The position numbers and the translations under genes were made by a program. The notes beneath the pieces were generated by a model, which saw only the letters and a program-made list of their open reading frames with translations, searched no databases and had not been told where the DNA came from. 64,000 nt of DNA from Streptomyces thinghirensis (GTDB lineage: Bacteria; Actinomycetota; Actinomycetia; Streptomycetales; Streptomycetaceae), in NCBI GenBank assembly GCA_021502835.1, contig JAKFGP010000069.1:17961-81960 (forward strand), written 5' to 3'. The stretch's first letter is position 1. Each line of letters starts with the position of its first letter. Shown one piece after another: positions 8,968 through 19,368 of this stretch.

Positions 8968-11800
8968 ATGGCAGCGCCCCTCTCCCGGCGGACCCTTCCT
9001 GCTGGCCACGGCGATCGCCGCGGGCACGCCCGCGCTCCCGTACGCGGCGAGCGCGGCGAGCGGTCGGCCCGGCGCCGCCCCCGGGCACCGGCCGCGCTCG
9101 CGGCCCTCGCCGCACCGGCGGCCTGGTCCGTACGACCGTTCGGGCTGGAGGAGGTGACGCTCGGCCGGGGCGTCTTCGCCGACAAGCGGCGGCTGATGCT
9201 GGACCACGCCCGCGGCTACGACGTGAACCGGCAGCTCCAGGTCTTCCGCGCCAACGCCGGCCTGTCCACCCTCGGCGCCGTCGCTCCCGGCGGCTGGGAG
9301 GGCCTGGACGGCGAGGCCAACGGCAACCTGCGCGGTCACTACACCGGCCACTTCCTGACCATGCTGTCCCAGGCGTACCGCGGCACCGGGGAACGCATCT
9401 TCGCCGAGCGGATCGGCACCATGGTCGGCGCGCTGACCGAGGTGCGCGAGGCCCTGCGCCACGACCCCGCCGTGCTGAGCACGCAGGCCGCTTCGGCACC
9501 GCCGCCGAGAACGTGCGCGGCTCCCACCAGTACGTCGACCTGCCCGCCGGTGTCCTCGGCGACACCCCGGCGATCACGCTGGCCGCCCGGGTCAGGACCA
9601 CCCACGACGGCGCCTGGGCCCGCGTCCTCGACTTCGGCGACGACACCCACCGCTACCTCTACCTCGCCGCCCGCAACGCCGACGGCGTACCGCGCTTCGC
9701 CCTCACCGACAGCGGTGCCGCGGGCGAGCAGGGCCTCGACGGCACGGCCGCGCTGCCCCTGGACGAGTGGAGTCACCTGGCCGTGACCCTCGCGGACGGC
9801 ACCGGCACCCTCTACGTCGACGGCACCGCCGTGGCCCGGAACACGGCCATGACCCTACCCCGGCGGCCCTCGGCCCGCTCGCCCACCACTGGCTGGGCCG
9901 CTCGCACTACCCCGCGGACCCCGTCTTCGCGGGCGCCTTCGACGAGTTCGACGTCTGGTCCCGCGCCCTGAGCGCCGCCGAGATCGGCGCGTTGCGGGAG
10001 CGCCGCGCGGTCGAGACACCGGCGGGCCGGGGCGACCTGGCGTCGTACGCCTTCGAGGAGACCGCCGGCGGTACGTTCGCCGACGCATCCGGCCGGGGGC
10101 TGACGGCCACGCTGCGCCGCACCTGGGGCGGGCCCAGCCACCCGGGGTTCCTGGCGGCCTACCCGAGACGCAGTTCATCGACCTGGAGTCGATGACCGGC
10201 AGCGACTACACTAAGGTCTGGGCGCCGTGACCACACGGCGCACAAGATCCTCCGCGGTTCGCTGGACGCCCACCTCGCCACCGGCGACGAACGGGCACTG
10301 GACCTCGGCGTCCGGCATGTGCGACTGGATGTACCCCCGGCTGTCGAAGCTGCCCGCGGCCACGTTGCAGCGGATGTGGGGCATCTTCTCCAGCGGGGAG
10401 TTCGGCGGCATCGTCGAGGCGATCTGCGATCTGCACGCCGTCACCGGCGAGGCGGAGCACCTCGCGCTGGCCCGCCTGTTCGACCTCGACCGGCTGATCG
10501 ACGCCTGCGCCGCGAACACCGACCCCTCGACGGCCTGCACGCCAACCAGCACATACCGATCTTCACCGGCCTGGTGCGGCTGTACGACGAGACGGGCGAG
10601 GAGCGCTACCTCACCGCGGCGAGGAACTTCTGGGCCATGGTCGTGCCGCACCGCATGTACGCCATCGGCGGCACCAGCACCGGCGAGTTCTGGAAGGGCC
10701 GGGACGTGATCGCGGGCACGATCGGGGCCACCACGGCCGAGAGTTGCTGCGCGTACAACATGCTCAGCTGAGCCGGACGCTGTTCTTCCACGACCAGGAT
10801 CCGGCGTACATGGACTACTACGAGCGGGCCCTGTACAACCAGGTCCTCGGCTCAAGCAGGACCGGCCGGACGCGGAGAAGCCGCTCGTCACCTACTTCGT
10901 CGGGCTGACGCCCGGTCATGTGCGCGACTACACCCCAAGCAGGGCACGACCTGTTGCGAGGGCACCGGGATGGAGAGCGCCACCAAGTACCAGGACTCGG
11001 TGTACTTCGCCGCTGACCGACGGCAGCTCCCTGTACGTCAACCTCTACACCCGCTCCACCCTGACCTGGGCCGAGCGGGGGTCACCGTCACCCAGACCAC
11101 GGACTACCCCCGGGAGCAGGGCAGCACCCTCGTCATCGGCGGCGGCGGTGCCTCCTTCGAGCTACGGCTGCGGGTGCCGTCGTGGGCAACGGCGGGTTTC
11201 CGCGTCACCGTCAACGGGCGCGCCGTGCCGGGGACTCCGACGCCGGGGAGCTACTTCACCGTGTCCCGGGCCTGGCGCCGGGGCGACACCGTACGTGTCC
11301 GGGTGCCCTTCCGGCTGCGGGTGGAGAAGGCCCTCGACGACCCGTCACTGCAGGCCCTGTTCTACGGTCCGGTCAACCTGGTCGGCCGCGACCCGAACAC
11401 CGATCACCTGGAGTGCGGCCTGTACGGCAACGCGGGTCTCTCCGGCGACCTGCTGCCCACGCTGACCCCCGTGTCCGAGCGAACCGCTCCACTACACGCT
11501 GGACGGCACCGAGTGGGCGCCGTTCGCCGAGGGGGACCGAGGATCCGACGCACGCCTACTTCCGGCGCTCGGAACCGGGTGGTCCTCGGCGGCACCGACT
11601 CCGGCGCTCGCCAACCCGGCGAAGGACGACGGCACCACGCTGCTGGACGAGATCTGGGCGGAGGCTCCGTTCCGCGACAAGGGCGCGTTGGTGGCGCACG
11701 TGCGGTCCACGGTGGACGCGTGGTGGAGGCAGGGCTGCTCGGGGGCGACGAGGGCGAGCGGGTGGTACGGACCGCGCGGAGGGCGTCGTACGCGGACTAG
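8968..11800 (+). CDS. Secreted GH127 beta-L-arabinofuranosidase-like enzyme with inserted LamG domain
   Basis: About 940 residues. A Tat/Sec-like signal (SRRT followed by LLATAIAAGTPALPYAASA across a frame break) precedes the catalytic region, which starts VRPFGLEEVTLGRGVFADKRR. The glycoside hydrolase 127 (DUF1680) core is split: between HDPAVLST (about residue 170) and GFLAAYPETQFIDLE lies a LamG/concanavalin-like domain of about 210 residues (HQYVDLPAGVLGDTPAITLAARV to GRGLTATLRRTW). The zinc-thiolate motifs of GH127 are visible as TTAESCCAYNML and TTCCEGTGMESATKY. A C-terminal beta-domain follows, ending RRASYAD. GH127 enzymes cleave beta-L-arabinofuranosyl residues from plant glycans. 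The ATG has GGAG seven bases upstream. Frames break near 9000, 9490, 9860, 10160, 10230, 10530, 10770, 10850, 10940 and 11480. Confidence 0.88.
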
Positions 11801-11954
11801 TCGTGCGCGGGCTGTCGTACGCGGGCTGTCGGCCTAAAGGGACCGACGGACTGAAGGGTCTCGACGGGGCAAGTTTTTGCCCGCGGAAGTGATTGGTCGG
11901 GCGTCCGCATCCGTACCACCTGGTGTCCGAGCCTGTCTTGCCCCAGGAGGCATG

Positions 11955-12618
11955 ATGCGCATCACGCGCACCACGGCAGGGACCGCCTTCGTGGCCGGTG
12001 CCCTGGTCCTCACCCTCACCGTCCCCGCCTCACCCGACCATGCTCGGGGTGCGGAACACGGCCAGTACCAGGACCGTGTCATCACCAACACGGTGTACGG
12101 GCCGCTCACCGAGGCCGACCGGGACTTCGTGGTGAAGGTCCGGGCCGCCGGGCTGTGGGAGCACCCCCTGGGGCTGATGGCGATGGAGCGGGGGCTCGAC
12201 ACCGGAGATGGTGGAGGCCGGCGAGCACCTGGTCGTCGGGCATGCCCGGCTCGACGCGACCTGCCGCAAGATCGCGCCCGAGCTGGGCATCACCCTGCCC
12301 AACCTGGCCTCACCGCAGCAGTAGCAGTTCGTTTCGACCGTGGACGGGACCACGGGCAAGCAGTTCGACACCACCGCGGTCAACATCATGCGCATCACGC
12401 ACGGCCAGATCTTCCCGGCCATCGCCAAGATCCGCGCCAACACCAAGAACAGCCTGGTGAGGCAGCTGGCCGATCAGGCCAACGACACCGTGCTGGACCA
12501 CATCACCGTGCTGGAGAAGACCGGCCTGGTCAACTTCGACCAGGTCAACTTCCAGCAGTCGGCCCCACCGAGCCTGCCCAAGGTGCAGCTCACGCCGCCG
12601 GCGCCGCAGCCCGGGTGA
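11955..12618 (+). CDS. Secreted DUF4142 domain protein
   Basis: A 220-residue exported protein. The N-terminus MRITRTTAGTAFVAGALVLT followed by LTVPASPDHA is a signal peptide. The mature part has LTEADRDFVVKVRAAGLWEHPLGLMAMERG, then VVGHARLDATCRKIAPELGITLPN and QFVSTVDGTTGKQFDTTAVNIMR: the ferritin-like four-helix DUF4142 fold, with repeated His residues that often line such bundles. It ends in a Pro-rich tail (PPAPQPG). AGGAGG lies at 11945-11950; ATG 11955 leaves a better spacing than ATG 11952. Frame changes are needed near 12205 and 12322. Function is unknown. It converges with the next gene. Confidence 0.82.
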
Positions 12619-12729
12619 GCCGGTGCTGTCCCCTCACCGCGCCGCCGGGGCTGGAGGTCAACACCTCGGCGCCGACGCCCAGTCCGACGGTCCGCTGACG
12701 GTCCGGCGACGCCCAGGGCGCCGGCCGCG

Positions 12730-13529
12730 TCAACCGCGGCGGGGTTTGCCGCGCCTGCCGCTCTTGGTACCGGCGCTCTTGGCGCCGCCCTGCCACCGCC
12801 CTTGCCGCCGGTCCTGGTGCTGCCGCCGGCGTCGCGCCGGGCGCCGCCGGTCTGCTTACCGGCCGGCGGCTTGCGCCGCGCGGGGGCCGTTTCGGTGCTC
12901 CTGCCCTTCGCCGGGGCCGACTGTCGGCCGCGGGTGCCGTTGACCGTCCGGCCCCGGACGATTCCGATGAAGGCCTCCACCCGGTCCGTGTGCGCGTCCT
13001 CGGGCTGGGACAGTGCCACGCTCGACTCGGGGGCGTCCGTGACCGTCCGGTAGGTGAGGTCCTTGCGGTGGTGCAGGCGGACCAGCGACAGGGGCATCAG
13101 CAGCACGCCGATCCCGGCCGCCACCAGCTCGACTGCGTCCGCCGTGGTGGCCGGACGCCCAGGGCGGGCCGGCCCGGCAGCCGCCCCCAGCCGAGGACGT
13201 CGTCCATGGGGTGCAGCACGATCTCGTCGGCCAGGTCCTCCACGGCCACCTCGTCGGCCGCGGTGACGAGGTGGTCCTTGGGGATCACCACGACCGTCGT
13301 CTCGGTGTGAGGAGGATCGCGCTGAGGACGGAGCGGTCGACGGGCAGCCGCACCTGCCCGGCGTCGGCGTCGCCGCCCAGCAGCACGCCGCCCGCCTCGG
13401 CGGGGGCGACCTGGGTCAGGGACAGCGGGACGTCGGGCAGCCGCTCGTTCCAGATGCGCACCCATTTGTCGGGCGTCACCCCCGGGACGTACGCGAGCCG
13501 GAACGAGGGGGTTCTTCCGAGCCTGTCAC
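12730..13529 (-). CDS. LysR substrate-binding-domain protein lacking an HTH, with basic tail
   Basis: The protein begins MTGSEEPP and goes straight into a type-2 periplasmic-binding fold: FRLAYVPGVTPDKWVRIWNERLPDVPLSLTQV, GGDADAGQVRLPVDRSVLSAI, ETTVVVIPKDHLV, DEIVLHPMDDVLGW and TYRTVTDAPESSVALSQPEDAHTDRVEAFIGIVRGRTVN. These are the ligand-domain landmarks of LysR regulators, but no helix-turn-helix precedes them: only about 8 codons lie between the GTG and the domain. After the domain comes a Lys/Arg/Gly/Ala-rich tail of about 70 residues ending GRRGKPRRG. The gene is divergent from a DUF5997 gene 84 bases away. Frames break near 13512, 13395, 13310, 13160 and in the tail. Confidence 0.75.
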
Positions 13530-13612
13530 CCGGCCAGGTTACCGGGCGTGGTCGGGTGACAGGCCACCCGGCGTGGTCGGCGGTCGCGCAGACGCTCGAT
13601 ACCCTTGACACC

Positions 13613-14019
13613 ATGACGTCGCACCAGAACACCCAGACCATGAAGCCCGCGACCGCGGCGAAGAAGCTGGGTGTGTACCTCGAGGCCACACCCACCGAGT
13701 TCCAAGAGGGCGTCGTCACGCGCGCCGAGCTCAACGCGCTCCAGGCCGACCCGCCGGGTGGCTGCGGGATCTGCGGCGCGACGGTCCGCACCCGCGGCCG
13801 GTGGTCGCGGCCAAGCTGGGTGTCTCCATCGCGGGTCTGCACCGGGGCGGGGTCGCGGAACCGCTCACTACGGAGCAGATCGAGGCGCTGAAGCAGGAGC
13901 GCCCTCAGTGGCTGGAGCGGGAGCAGACCGTCCAGGCCGACGTCCGCAAGGAGGCGGCCCGCGTGAAGAAGCTGCACGCCGAGCGGGCGGAGCGGGCTGA
14001 ACAGGCGGAGCGCGACTGA
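13613..14019 (+). CDS. DUF5997 family protein
   Basis: A 135-residue protein: MTSHQNTQTMKPATAAKKLG, VYLEATPTEFQEGVVTRAELNALQAD, a broken middle, then VVAAKLGVSIAGLHRGGVAEPLTTEQIEALKQ. It ends in a highly charged helix (ERPQWLEREQTVQADVRKEA onward, rich in AE and ER repeats) likely to be coiled coil. This matches the actinobacterial DUF5997 family. The KLGVSIAGLHRGG stretch resembles a small helix-turn-helix-like unit, but that is only an impression. One or two frame breaks lie near 13758-13800. It is divergent from the HTH-less LysR-like gene, so the pair probably shares a regulatory region. Confidence 0.85.
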
Positions 14020-14074
14020 CCGTCCCGGCGGGCGCGGTCGAGTGTCCGCGCTCCCCACTGCCCGTCCACCTCTG

Positions 14075-14626
14075 TCATCCCTCGGTCATTCCTCGGCCTT
14101 CTGTTCCGTCTACGCTCCACGCGTACTGCAGCCAGTCCGACACGGCGACGGCGCTCAGGCCCGCGCACAGCAGCCGGGCGGCCCGCGGTGCGACGGCGTA
14201 GGTGCCGACGAGCCCGCCGGCCACCCAGGCGGAGGTGCAGAACGGGCAGGACACCAGGTCGCCGACGGCGCGGCGCAGCCCGTCCCGCGCGGCGCGTCCA
14301 TCACCTCGTTGGCGTTGCTCTCGCGCTCGCGGTGGGTGAACGGTGCCCGCAGGAAGCTGGTGACCTTGTCCTTGGTGAGCAGCCGGACGCCTTGAACGTC
14401 GCCGCGCCCAGCAGCGCCACGTCCCAGGCCGGGACGGTCTCGGGCAGTCGCACCCCACGGCGCCACGCGGTCACGGCGAACACCCCGGCACCCGCCGCGA
14501 AGGTCGTCGCCAGGGCCGCGTATCCCCCGAGGGGTGTGCTGTCCTCGGCGGTCGTAACGGACGTCGGGGGCGTCCGTCGCGTTGTTTGTCGGGGCGTCCG
14601 TCGTGTCGCTGCTCGCCGTCCGTCAT
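14075..14626 (-). CDS. DUF1360 membrane protein
   Basis: AGGAGG at 14632-14637 supports the ATG at 14626 (MTDGEQRHDGRPDKQR). After this charged Arg-rich N-terminus come hydrophobic segments (YAALATTFAAGAGVFAVTAW, WDVALLGAATFKASRLL), then TKDKVTSFLRAPFTHRER, a region with LVSCPFCTSAWVAGGLVGTYA and a last segment AARLLCAGLSAVAVSDWLQYAW. The CPFCTSAWVAG motif with two cysteines and the TKDKVTSFLRAPF stretch define DUF1360. Function is unknown. Frames break near 14390 and 14290. It shares its orientation with the DUF2267 gene 84 bases upstream of it. Confidence 0.8.
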
Positions 14627-14710
14627 GCATGCCTCCTGTACGGGTACCGCCCTCGGCCGGGACCGGGTGCCCGCTTCCGGCCGTCTGCAACGCGTGCGCG
14701 CGGGCCGCTC

Positions 14711-15100
14711 TCAGTACGGCGCCGGCCCGCCGAAGAGGTCGGCGCAGTCCGCGGGCAGGTGGGCCAGGAGACGGTCGACGCGTTCGCCGGGTACCGCTTC
14801 GGTGAGGGTGGAGAGCACCGCGCCCGCGTCCCACTTCCGGGCGGTGCGCGGCCGGGCGCCCGGTCTGCTGCGCCACCCGCCGCAGGAACTCCTCCCGGCC
14901 GATGGACTCCGGGGCGCCCGCGCTCCAGGCGCAGCGTGTCGTCCAAGGGCGCGGGCAGGTCGGCGGCCAGGCCCGCGCCTCCTCCGGGTCGACACAGGAC
15001 GCGATCACCCACAGGACGGCCGTACTGACCTGCTCGGCCTCCTCCTTGCTGTGGTACTGCCGCGGTCGCGGACCAGGGTCAGGAATTCGTCGAGCCGCAC
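14711..15100 (-). CDS. DUF2267 domain protein
   Basis: About 130 residues. The start GTG gives MRLDEFLTLVRDRG, followed by SKEEAEQVSTAVLWVIASC, DPEEA, ADLPAPLDDTLRLE, ESIGREEFLRRVAQQTG, WDAGAVLSTLTEAVPGERV and LLAHLPADCADLFGGPAPY. This is the two-part alpha-helical DUF2267 domain, found in small soluble actinobacterial proteins often linked to stress or heat-shock loci. No enzymatic motif is known. Frame breaks lie near 15059, 14970, 14915 and 14858. Confidence 0.83.
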
Positions 15101-15190
15101 GGCGTCGCCTTCGGCCGGTTCACGATTCGGGCCGGGTGCCCACCGGCCGGGCCGGGGGAAACGGGCGCGGACTCACCGGCGTGCACGGTC

Positions 15191-16352
15191 TCACCGGCGG
15201 TGCCCGGCGTCGGCGAGAGCGCACGCCCGGGCCACCGCGTCGTCCGTGAACAACGCGCGTCCGGCGACGATCCCGCTCCCGCCGGGCCGGCCCCGGGGCG
15301 GTGAGCCGCCGCAGCGCGCCGAGCAGCTCGGTCCCGTCCTCGGCGACGTCCGACAAGCCCAGCGCGGCCATCCGCCGGACACCGTCCGCGCCGTGTCCCG
15401 GACATCGGGCGGTATCCCACGACCGGCAGCCCGGCGGCCAGCGCCTGTACGGCGGTTCTGGCCGGCGGCGTTGTCGACCAGGGCGCGGGCGGCCTGCAGC
15501 AGGCCGGGCATGTCCGTCACCCAGCCCAGCGTGACCACACCCGGTGTGTTGGACAGGTCACGGCGCAGCCGTTCATTGTCCCCGCAGAGCACCACCGGCA
15601 GGAAGCCGCGGTCCGTCAGGGAGCCGGACGGCGACGTCCAGGTGCGAGCCCACCTCCCCACGGCACCCGCGGACAGCACCACGGCGGGCCGCCCGGGTCC
15701 GAGACGGTCGAACAGCCCCCGCCACCCGGCCGCTCCAGGCGCGTCGGACACGTCGGCACGTCGGGCGTCGGGCGCGTCGGCGAAGAACCCCGGTGCCACC
15801 ACCGGACCGCACGTCCACGCGGGCGCGCCGGTGCTCTCCCGCACCTCGCGCGCCGCTTGCTCCGTGAGACACAGATGGTGGTCGTTGCCGGGGTGGAGCC
15901 ACTGCCGGTGAACGGCGAAGTCGATCACGAGGACGACGCTGGGCACCGGCAGCAGCCCCCGTGCGCGGAGATGGCCGGTCAGCTGGGCGCCGAGGATGGA
16001 AGACGGGGACGACCACGTCCGCGCCCGAGCTCGCGGCCAGCTCGCGCAGCCGGCCCCCGGCGAGCCGGGGCCAGGGGTGTGGCGCCGGGACGGCGACCGG
16101 CGCCGGGCCGCAGGAACAGGCGGTACTAGGGCGGCGTACGCCGCCCGGAAGTGGCGTACCGAGCCTCGGTAGAAGTGCCGCAGCGCACTGCCCAGCCCGA
16201 ACGGCAGCATCGCGAGGATGTCGACGACGAGGGCGTCGTCACCGCGCTCCCGCGCTCGGCGGACGAGCTCGGCGGCAACCGTGTCGCCCGGCGCCCATGC
16301 TCGCGCTGACCACCAGCAGACGTCTGCCGTCCCCGGGAGCGGACCCGGTCAC
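15191..16352 (-). CDS. MurG/MGDG-synthase-like glycosyltransferase
   Basis: About 385 residues. The N-terminus RRLLVVSASMGAG(H)DTVAAELVRRARERGDDALVVDIL, then MLPFGLGSALRHFYRGSVRHF, is the characteristic opening of the monogalactosyldiacylglycerol synthase-like GT28 family (glycine-rich loop, then ligand-binding helix). The centre contains VVLVIDFAVHRQWLHPGNDHHLCL. The C-terminal half has VVLSAGAVG, GVVTLGWVTDMPGLLQAARALVDNAAGQ and ends ACALADAGHRR. It probably transfers a sugar to a lipid or small acceptor at the inner face of the membrane, but the substrate is unknown. At least seven frame breaks. The GTG at 16352 precedes the first strand by about 10 residues. Confidence 0.8.
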
Positions 16353-16632
16353 GGGCCGGCGGGGCGTTGCTGAGCTGCGAGGATGCACGGCGCCCGAGTT
16401 GCCCGTCCAACACCTCCCAAACCACAACACAAGCGGGCGTTTCGGGCGCCTCGCCAGGGATACTCCGTGACCGCCCGTCCGGTCGAACGCCGGAGCCCGA
16501 CCGTCCGGTCGGTCTCTCGCCGGTGTCCGCCCCGAGCCAAGGTGGTCTCCATGGTCCATGCGTTCTCCCGCCCCCGGTCCGTCCCCGGGCCGCAGGTCGT
16601 CGCGCCCTACGCGGACCACGCCAGGACCCGGC

Positions 16633-17403
16633 GTGAGCCCGTCGGTACCCGGAGCACGCGGACGCGCACGGCGCCGTGACGGGCGCGTCCTCGGGCATCG
16701 GCGCGGCCCTGGCCCGACGGCCTGAAGCGACGAGGGGCGGCTGGCGGCTGGTGCTCAGCGGACGCGATCCGTCCCGGCTGCGCGAGGTCGCTGAGGACAC
16801 CGCGCCACCGCCTTCGCCGCGGACTCACCATGCCGGGCGCCGACCGGCAGCTCGCCGACTTCACGCTGGCCACCGTGGGTCCGGTGGACCTCCTGGTGGC
16901 AGGTGCCGGGATCGGCTGGGCCGGGGAGTTCCTGGACATGCCCCCGCACGCCATCGACGAGGTGCTCGACATCAACGTGCTGGCCACACCGCGGCTGGTG
17001 CGACTGGTGCTGCCGGGCATGGTGGCGGCCGGAGCGGGGCGGGTGGTCCTCGTCGGGTCTCTGGCGGGGAGCGTGGCGGTGCGCGACGAGGCCGTGTACT
17101 CGGCCGCCAAGGCGCGGTCGGCGCCTTCGCGGACGCCCTGCGCTACGAGTTGCGGGGAACCGGCGTGGGGGTCACGCACGTGGTGCCCGGTGTCGTCGAC
17201 ACGCCGTTCTTCGAGCGCCGGGGCACCCCTACCTCCGGTCCAGGCCGCGTCCGGTGCCCGCCGAGCGCGTGGCCGACGCGGTACGGACGGCGGTGGTGCG
17301 GGGCCGGGACGAGGTCTACGTGCCCGGCTGGCTGCGGCTGCCGTGCCGGGTGCGGGGCGCGGCTCCGGGCTGTACCGGGCGGCTGGCCGCACGGTTCGGA
17401 TGA
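16633..17403 (+). CDS. SDR family NAD(P)-dependent oxidoreductase
   Basis: Classical short-chain dehydrogenase, about 255 residues. The Rossmann glycine motif is [13 protein letters not shown] at the N-terminus; [13 protein letters not shown] supplies the NAG-equivalent motif; the active site shows serine in [10 protein letters not shown] and YSAAK (Tyr-x-x-x-Lys). PGVVDTPFF follows the active site, as usual in the family. Frame breaks occur near 16673, 16720, 16805, 17115 and 17225. The start is uncertain: a GTG at 16633 is the nearest candidate upstream of the first strand. The stop at 17401-17403 is 27 bases before the EamA gene, so these two are probably cotranscribed. Confidence 0.85.
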
Positions 17404-17430
17404 GATCGGGATGAGCGGGAGCGCGCGGCG

Positions 17431-18361
17431 GTGAGTGTCCTCACCGTCGTCCTGGCCCTGTTCGCGGCGCTGTCCAACGCGGCTGCGTCGGTGACTGCAG
17501 CGCGCCGGCCGCGGCGCAGGATGAGGAGCGGGCGGGCGCCGTCCACACGGTGGTGCGCTCGCTGCTGCGGCTGGTGCGCGACCCGTACTGGGTGGGCGGT
17601 GCGGCACTGCTCGCCCTGACGACGGTGCTGCAGGGGGCCGCGCTGGCGGTGGGGAGCCTGGCCGTGGTCCAGCCGCTGATGGCCACCGAGCTGCTGTTCA
17701 CCCTGATGGTCGGGAGGCGTCGTCTTCCACCGGCGTCCCGACCTGCGGACCTGGCTGGCCTTCGTGGCCCTGGCGGTGGGGCTCGCGCTGTTCCTGGGCG
17801 CCGCCGCGCCGTCGGCCGGCCATGACACCGCGACTCCCGGCCGGTGGGGCTGGGCCGGTCTGGCGCTGTTCGTCGTGGTGACGGCCCTCGCCTCGATCGC
17901 CGGCCCTGGTCCGGGCGCGCCCCGCGCCGCCCTGTTCGGGTCGGCGTCCGCGGTGGCGTTCGGCGGTACGGCGGGCTGCTGAAGGAGGTCACCGGGCGGC
18001 TCCCCCAGGGAGTGGGCGCCGTCCTGGCCCAGTGGCCGCCGTCACGCCATGGCGGTGGTCGGGGTGATCAGCTTCCTGCTGCTGCAGAGCGCGTTGCGGG
18101 CGGGGGACGCTCGCGGCGTCGCAACCGGCACTGACCCTCGGCGACGCGCTGACCAGCGTCGCCCTGGGATGGGCACCTGTTCGGCGAACAGATCGCCCTC
18201 GGGGTGAGGGTGCTGCCGGAGCTGATCGGCGTGGCGCTGATCGGGCTCGGCAGTGTCGGGCTGGCCCACGCGCCGTCGGTCCACGGCGCGTGGGACACGG
18301 CGCCGGCGGCACGGGACGGGCCGGAGTCCGGCGGCGGGAGCGGGGACAGCGGGGGTCATGA
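17431..18361 (+). CDS. EamA/DMT family transporter
   Basis: Hydrophobic multi-pass protein starting [21 protein letters not shown]. Membrane stretches include [104 protein letters not shown] and [23 protein letters not shown]. The two-fold layout and the [35 protein letters not shown] pair are typical of drug/metabolite transporters of this actinobacterial DMT subfamily. Substrate unknown. At least five frame breaks (near 17505, 17720, 17912, 18045, 18105). The likely stop TGA (18359-18361) overlaps the ATG of a possible start of the deacetylase gene, which would couple the two. Confidence 0.75.
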
Positions 18362-18417
18362 CCGAGCCGCGCGGAACCGCGGAGCGGGGCGGGAGACACG
18401 GAGTACGGGAGACACGG

Positions 18418-19317
18418 ATGCGTGCAGGGTTCCATGCAGGACCGGCGGCGCGCGCCGTCGCGCCGGTCGTCGTCGCCGCCGCGCTGGCCCACATCGGTCC
18501 GGCCGCGACCTGGCTGCCGGAGCTGCGCCGACGCCGGTTCCCGGGCCTGGCCGGACAGGGGCCGCCTCGACCACATCAGCCCTCACCTTCGACGACGGCC
18601 CGGATCCGGGCGTCCACACCGCACTTCCTCGACGTACTGGACGCGCTCGGTCGCGCCACGTTCTTCGTCCTGGGCGAGAACGTCACGCCACCTGGAGACG
18701 GCACTCGAACTGGCCCGGCGGGGGCACGAACTCGCCGTCCACGGCTGGTCGCACGACCGCCCCTGGCTGCCGTCGCCGGCGCGGGACGCGCGCGGGCTGA
18801 CGCGTGCCGTCCACGCGGTGGGCGAGGTCGCCGGACGCGCGTCCCACGCTGGTACCGCCCGCCCTACGGCATCCTCACCTCCGGGCGCTGGGCCGCCGCC
18901 CGCCGGGCGGGGACCCGGCCGGTGCTGTGGACGGCGTGGGGCAAGGACTGGCGGCAGGACGCCACGCCCGCCTCGGTACGGGCGACCGTCGCGGCGGACC
19001 TCCGTGGGGGCGGCACGATCCTGCTCCACGACACCGACCACGTCTCCGCCCCGGGCAGCTGGCGAGCCGCCCTCGGCGCCCTGCCCCGACATCGTGCGCG
19101 CGACTGCCGCGAGGCGGGGTGGGCGGTGGGGCCGCCGGGTGAGCACGGGGTGATCGGGGCGGAGGAGCGGGGGCGGTGGGGGAGCGAGCGCGGGGTCAGC
19201 ACGAGCGCGGGGGTCGGGCTCGGGCACGAGCGCGAGCGCGGTGAACGGGCGGGCGGGGGCCGGGTGCGGTGCGGTGAGCGGGCCGGGGGCACGGGCGGCC
19301 GGCGTGCGTTCCGGTGA
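18418..19317 (+). CDS. Polysaccharide deacetylase (NodB domain)
   Basis: A hydrophobic N-terminal segment (ARAVAPVVVAAALAHIGPA) suggests membrane anchoring or export. The carbohydrate esterase 4 motifs follow: LTFDDGPDPG with the catalytic and metal-binding aspartates, HGWSHDRPW with the His-x3-His metal ligands (second His displaced), RPPYG, and LLHDTDH near the end. Such enzymes remove N- or O-acetyl groups from peptidoglycan, chitin or similar polymers. The reading ends in a long Gly/Arg/Glu-rich tail up to 19317 that is not part of the family. Start could be ATG 18358, overlapping the EamA stop, or ATG 18418 just before the hydrophobic segment. Frames break near 18575, 18610, 18690 and 18840. 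Confidence 0.8.
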   Translation: MRAGFHAGPAARAVAPVVVAAALAHIGPAATWLPELRRRRFPGLAGQGPPRPHQPSPSTTARIRASTPHFLDVLDALGRATFFVLGENVTPPGDGTRTGPAGARTRRPRLVARPPLAAVAGAGRARADACRPRGGRGRRTRVPRWYRPPYGILTSGRWAAARRAGTRPVLWTAWGKDWRQDATPASVRATVAADLRGGGTILLHDTDHVSAPGSWRAALGALPRHRARDCREAGWAVGPPGEHGVIGAEERGRWGSERGVSTSAGVGLGHERERGERAGGGRVRCGERAGGTGGRRAFR

Positions 19318-19368
19318 CGTCGGGAGCGTCGCCGTTTCGGTCACTGGCGCCGGGATAGCCGTAGCGTC

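Noticed and set aside
12730..12950. Basic tail as a separate histone-like gene
   Set aside because: It continues without a start codon or ribosome site from the LysR-like domain once frames are corrected, as in related proteins.
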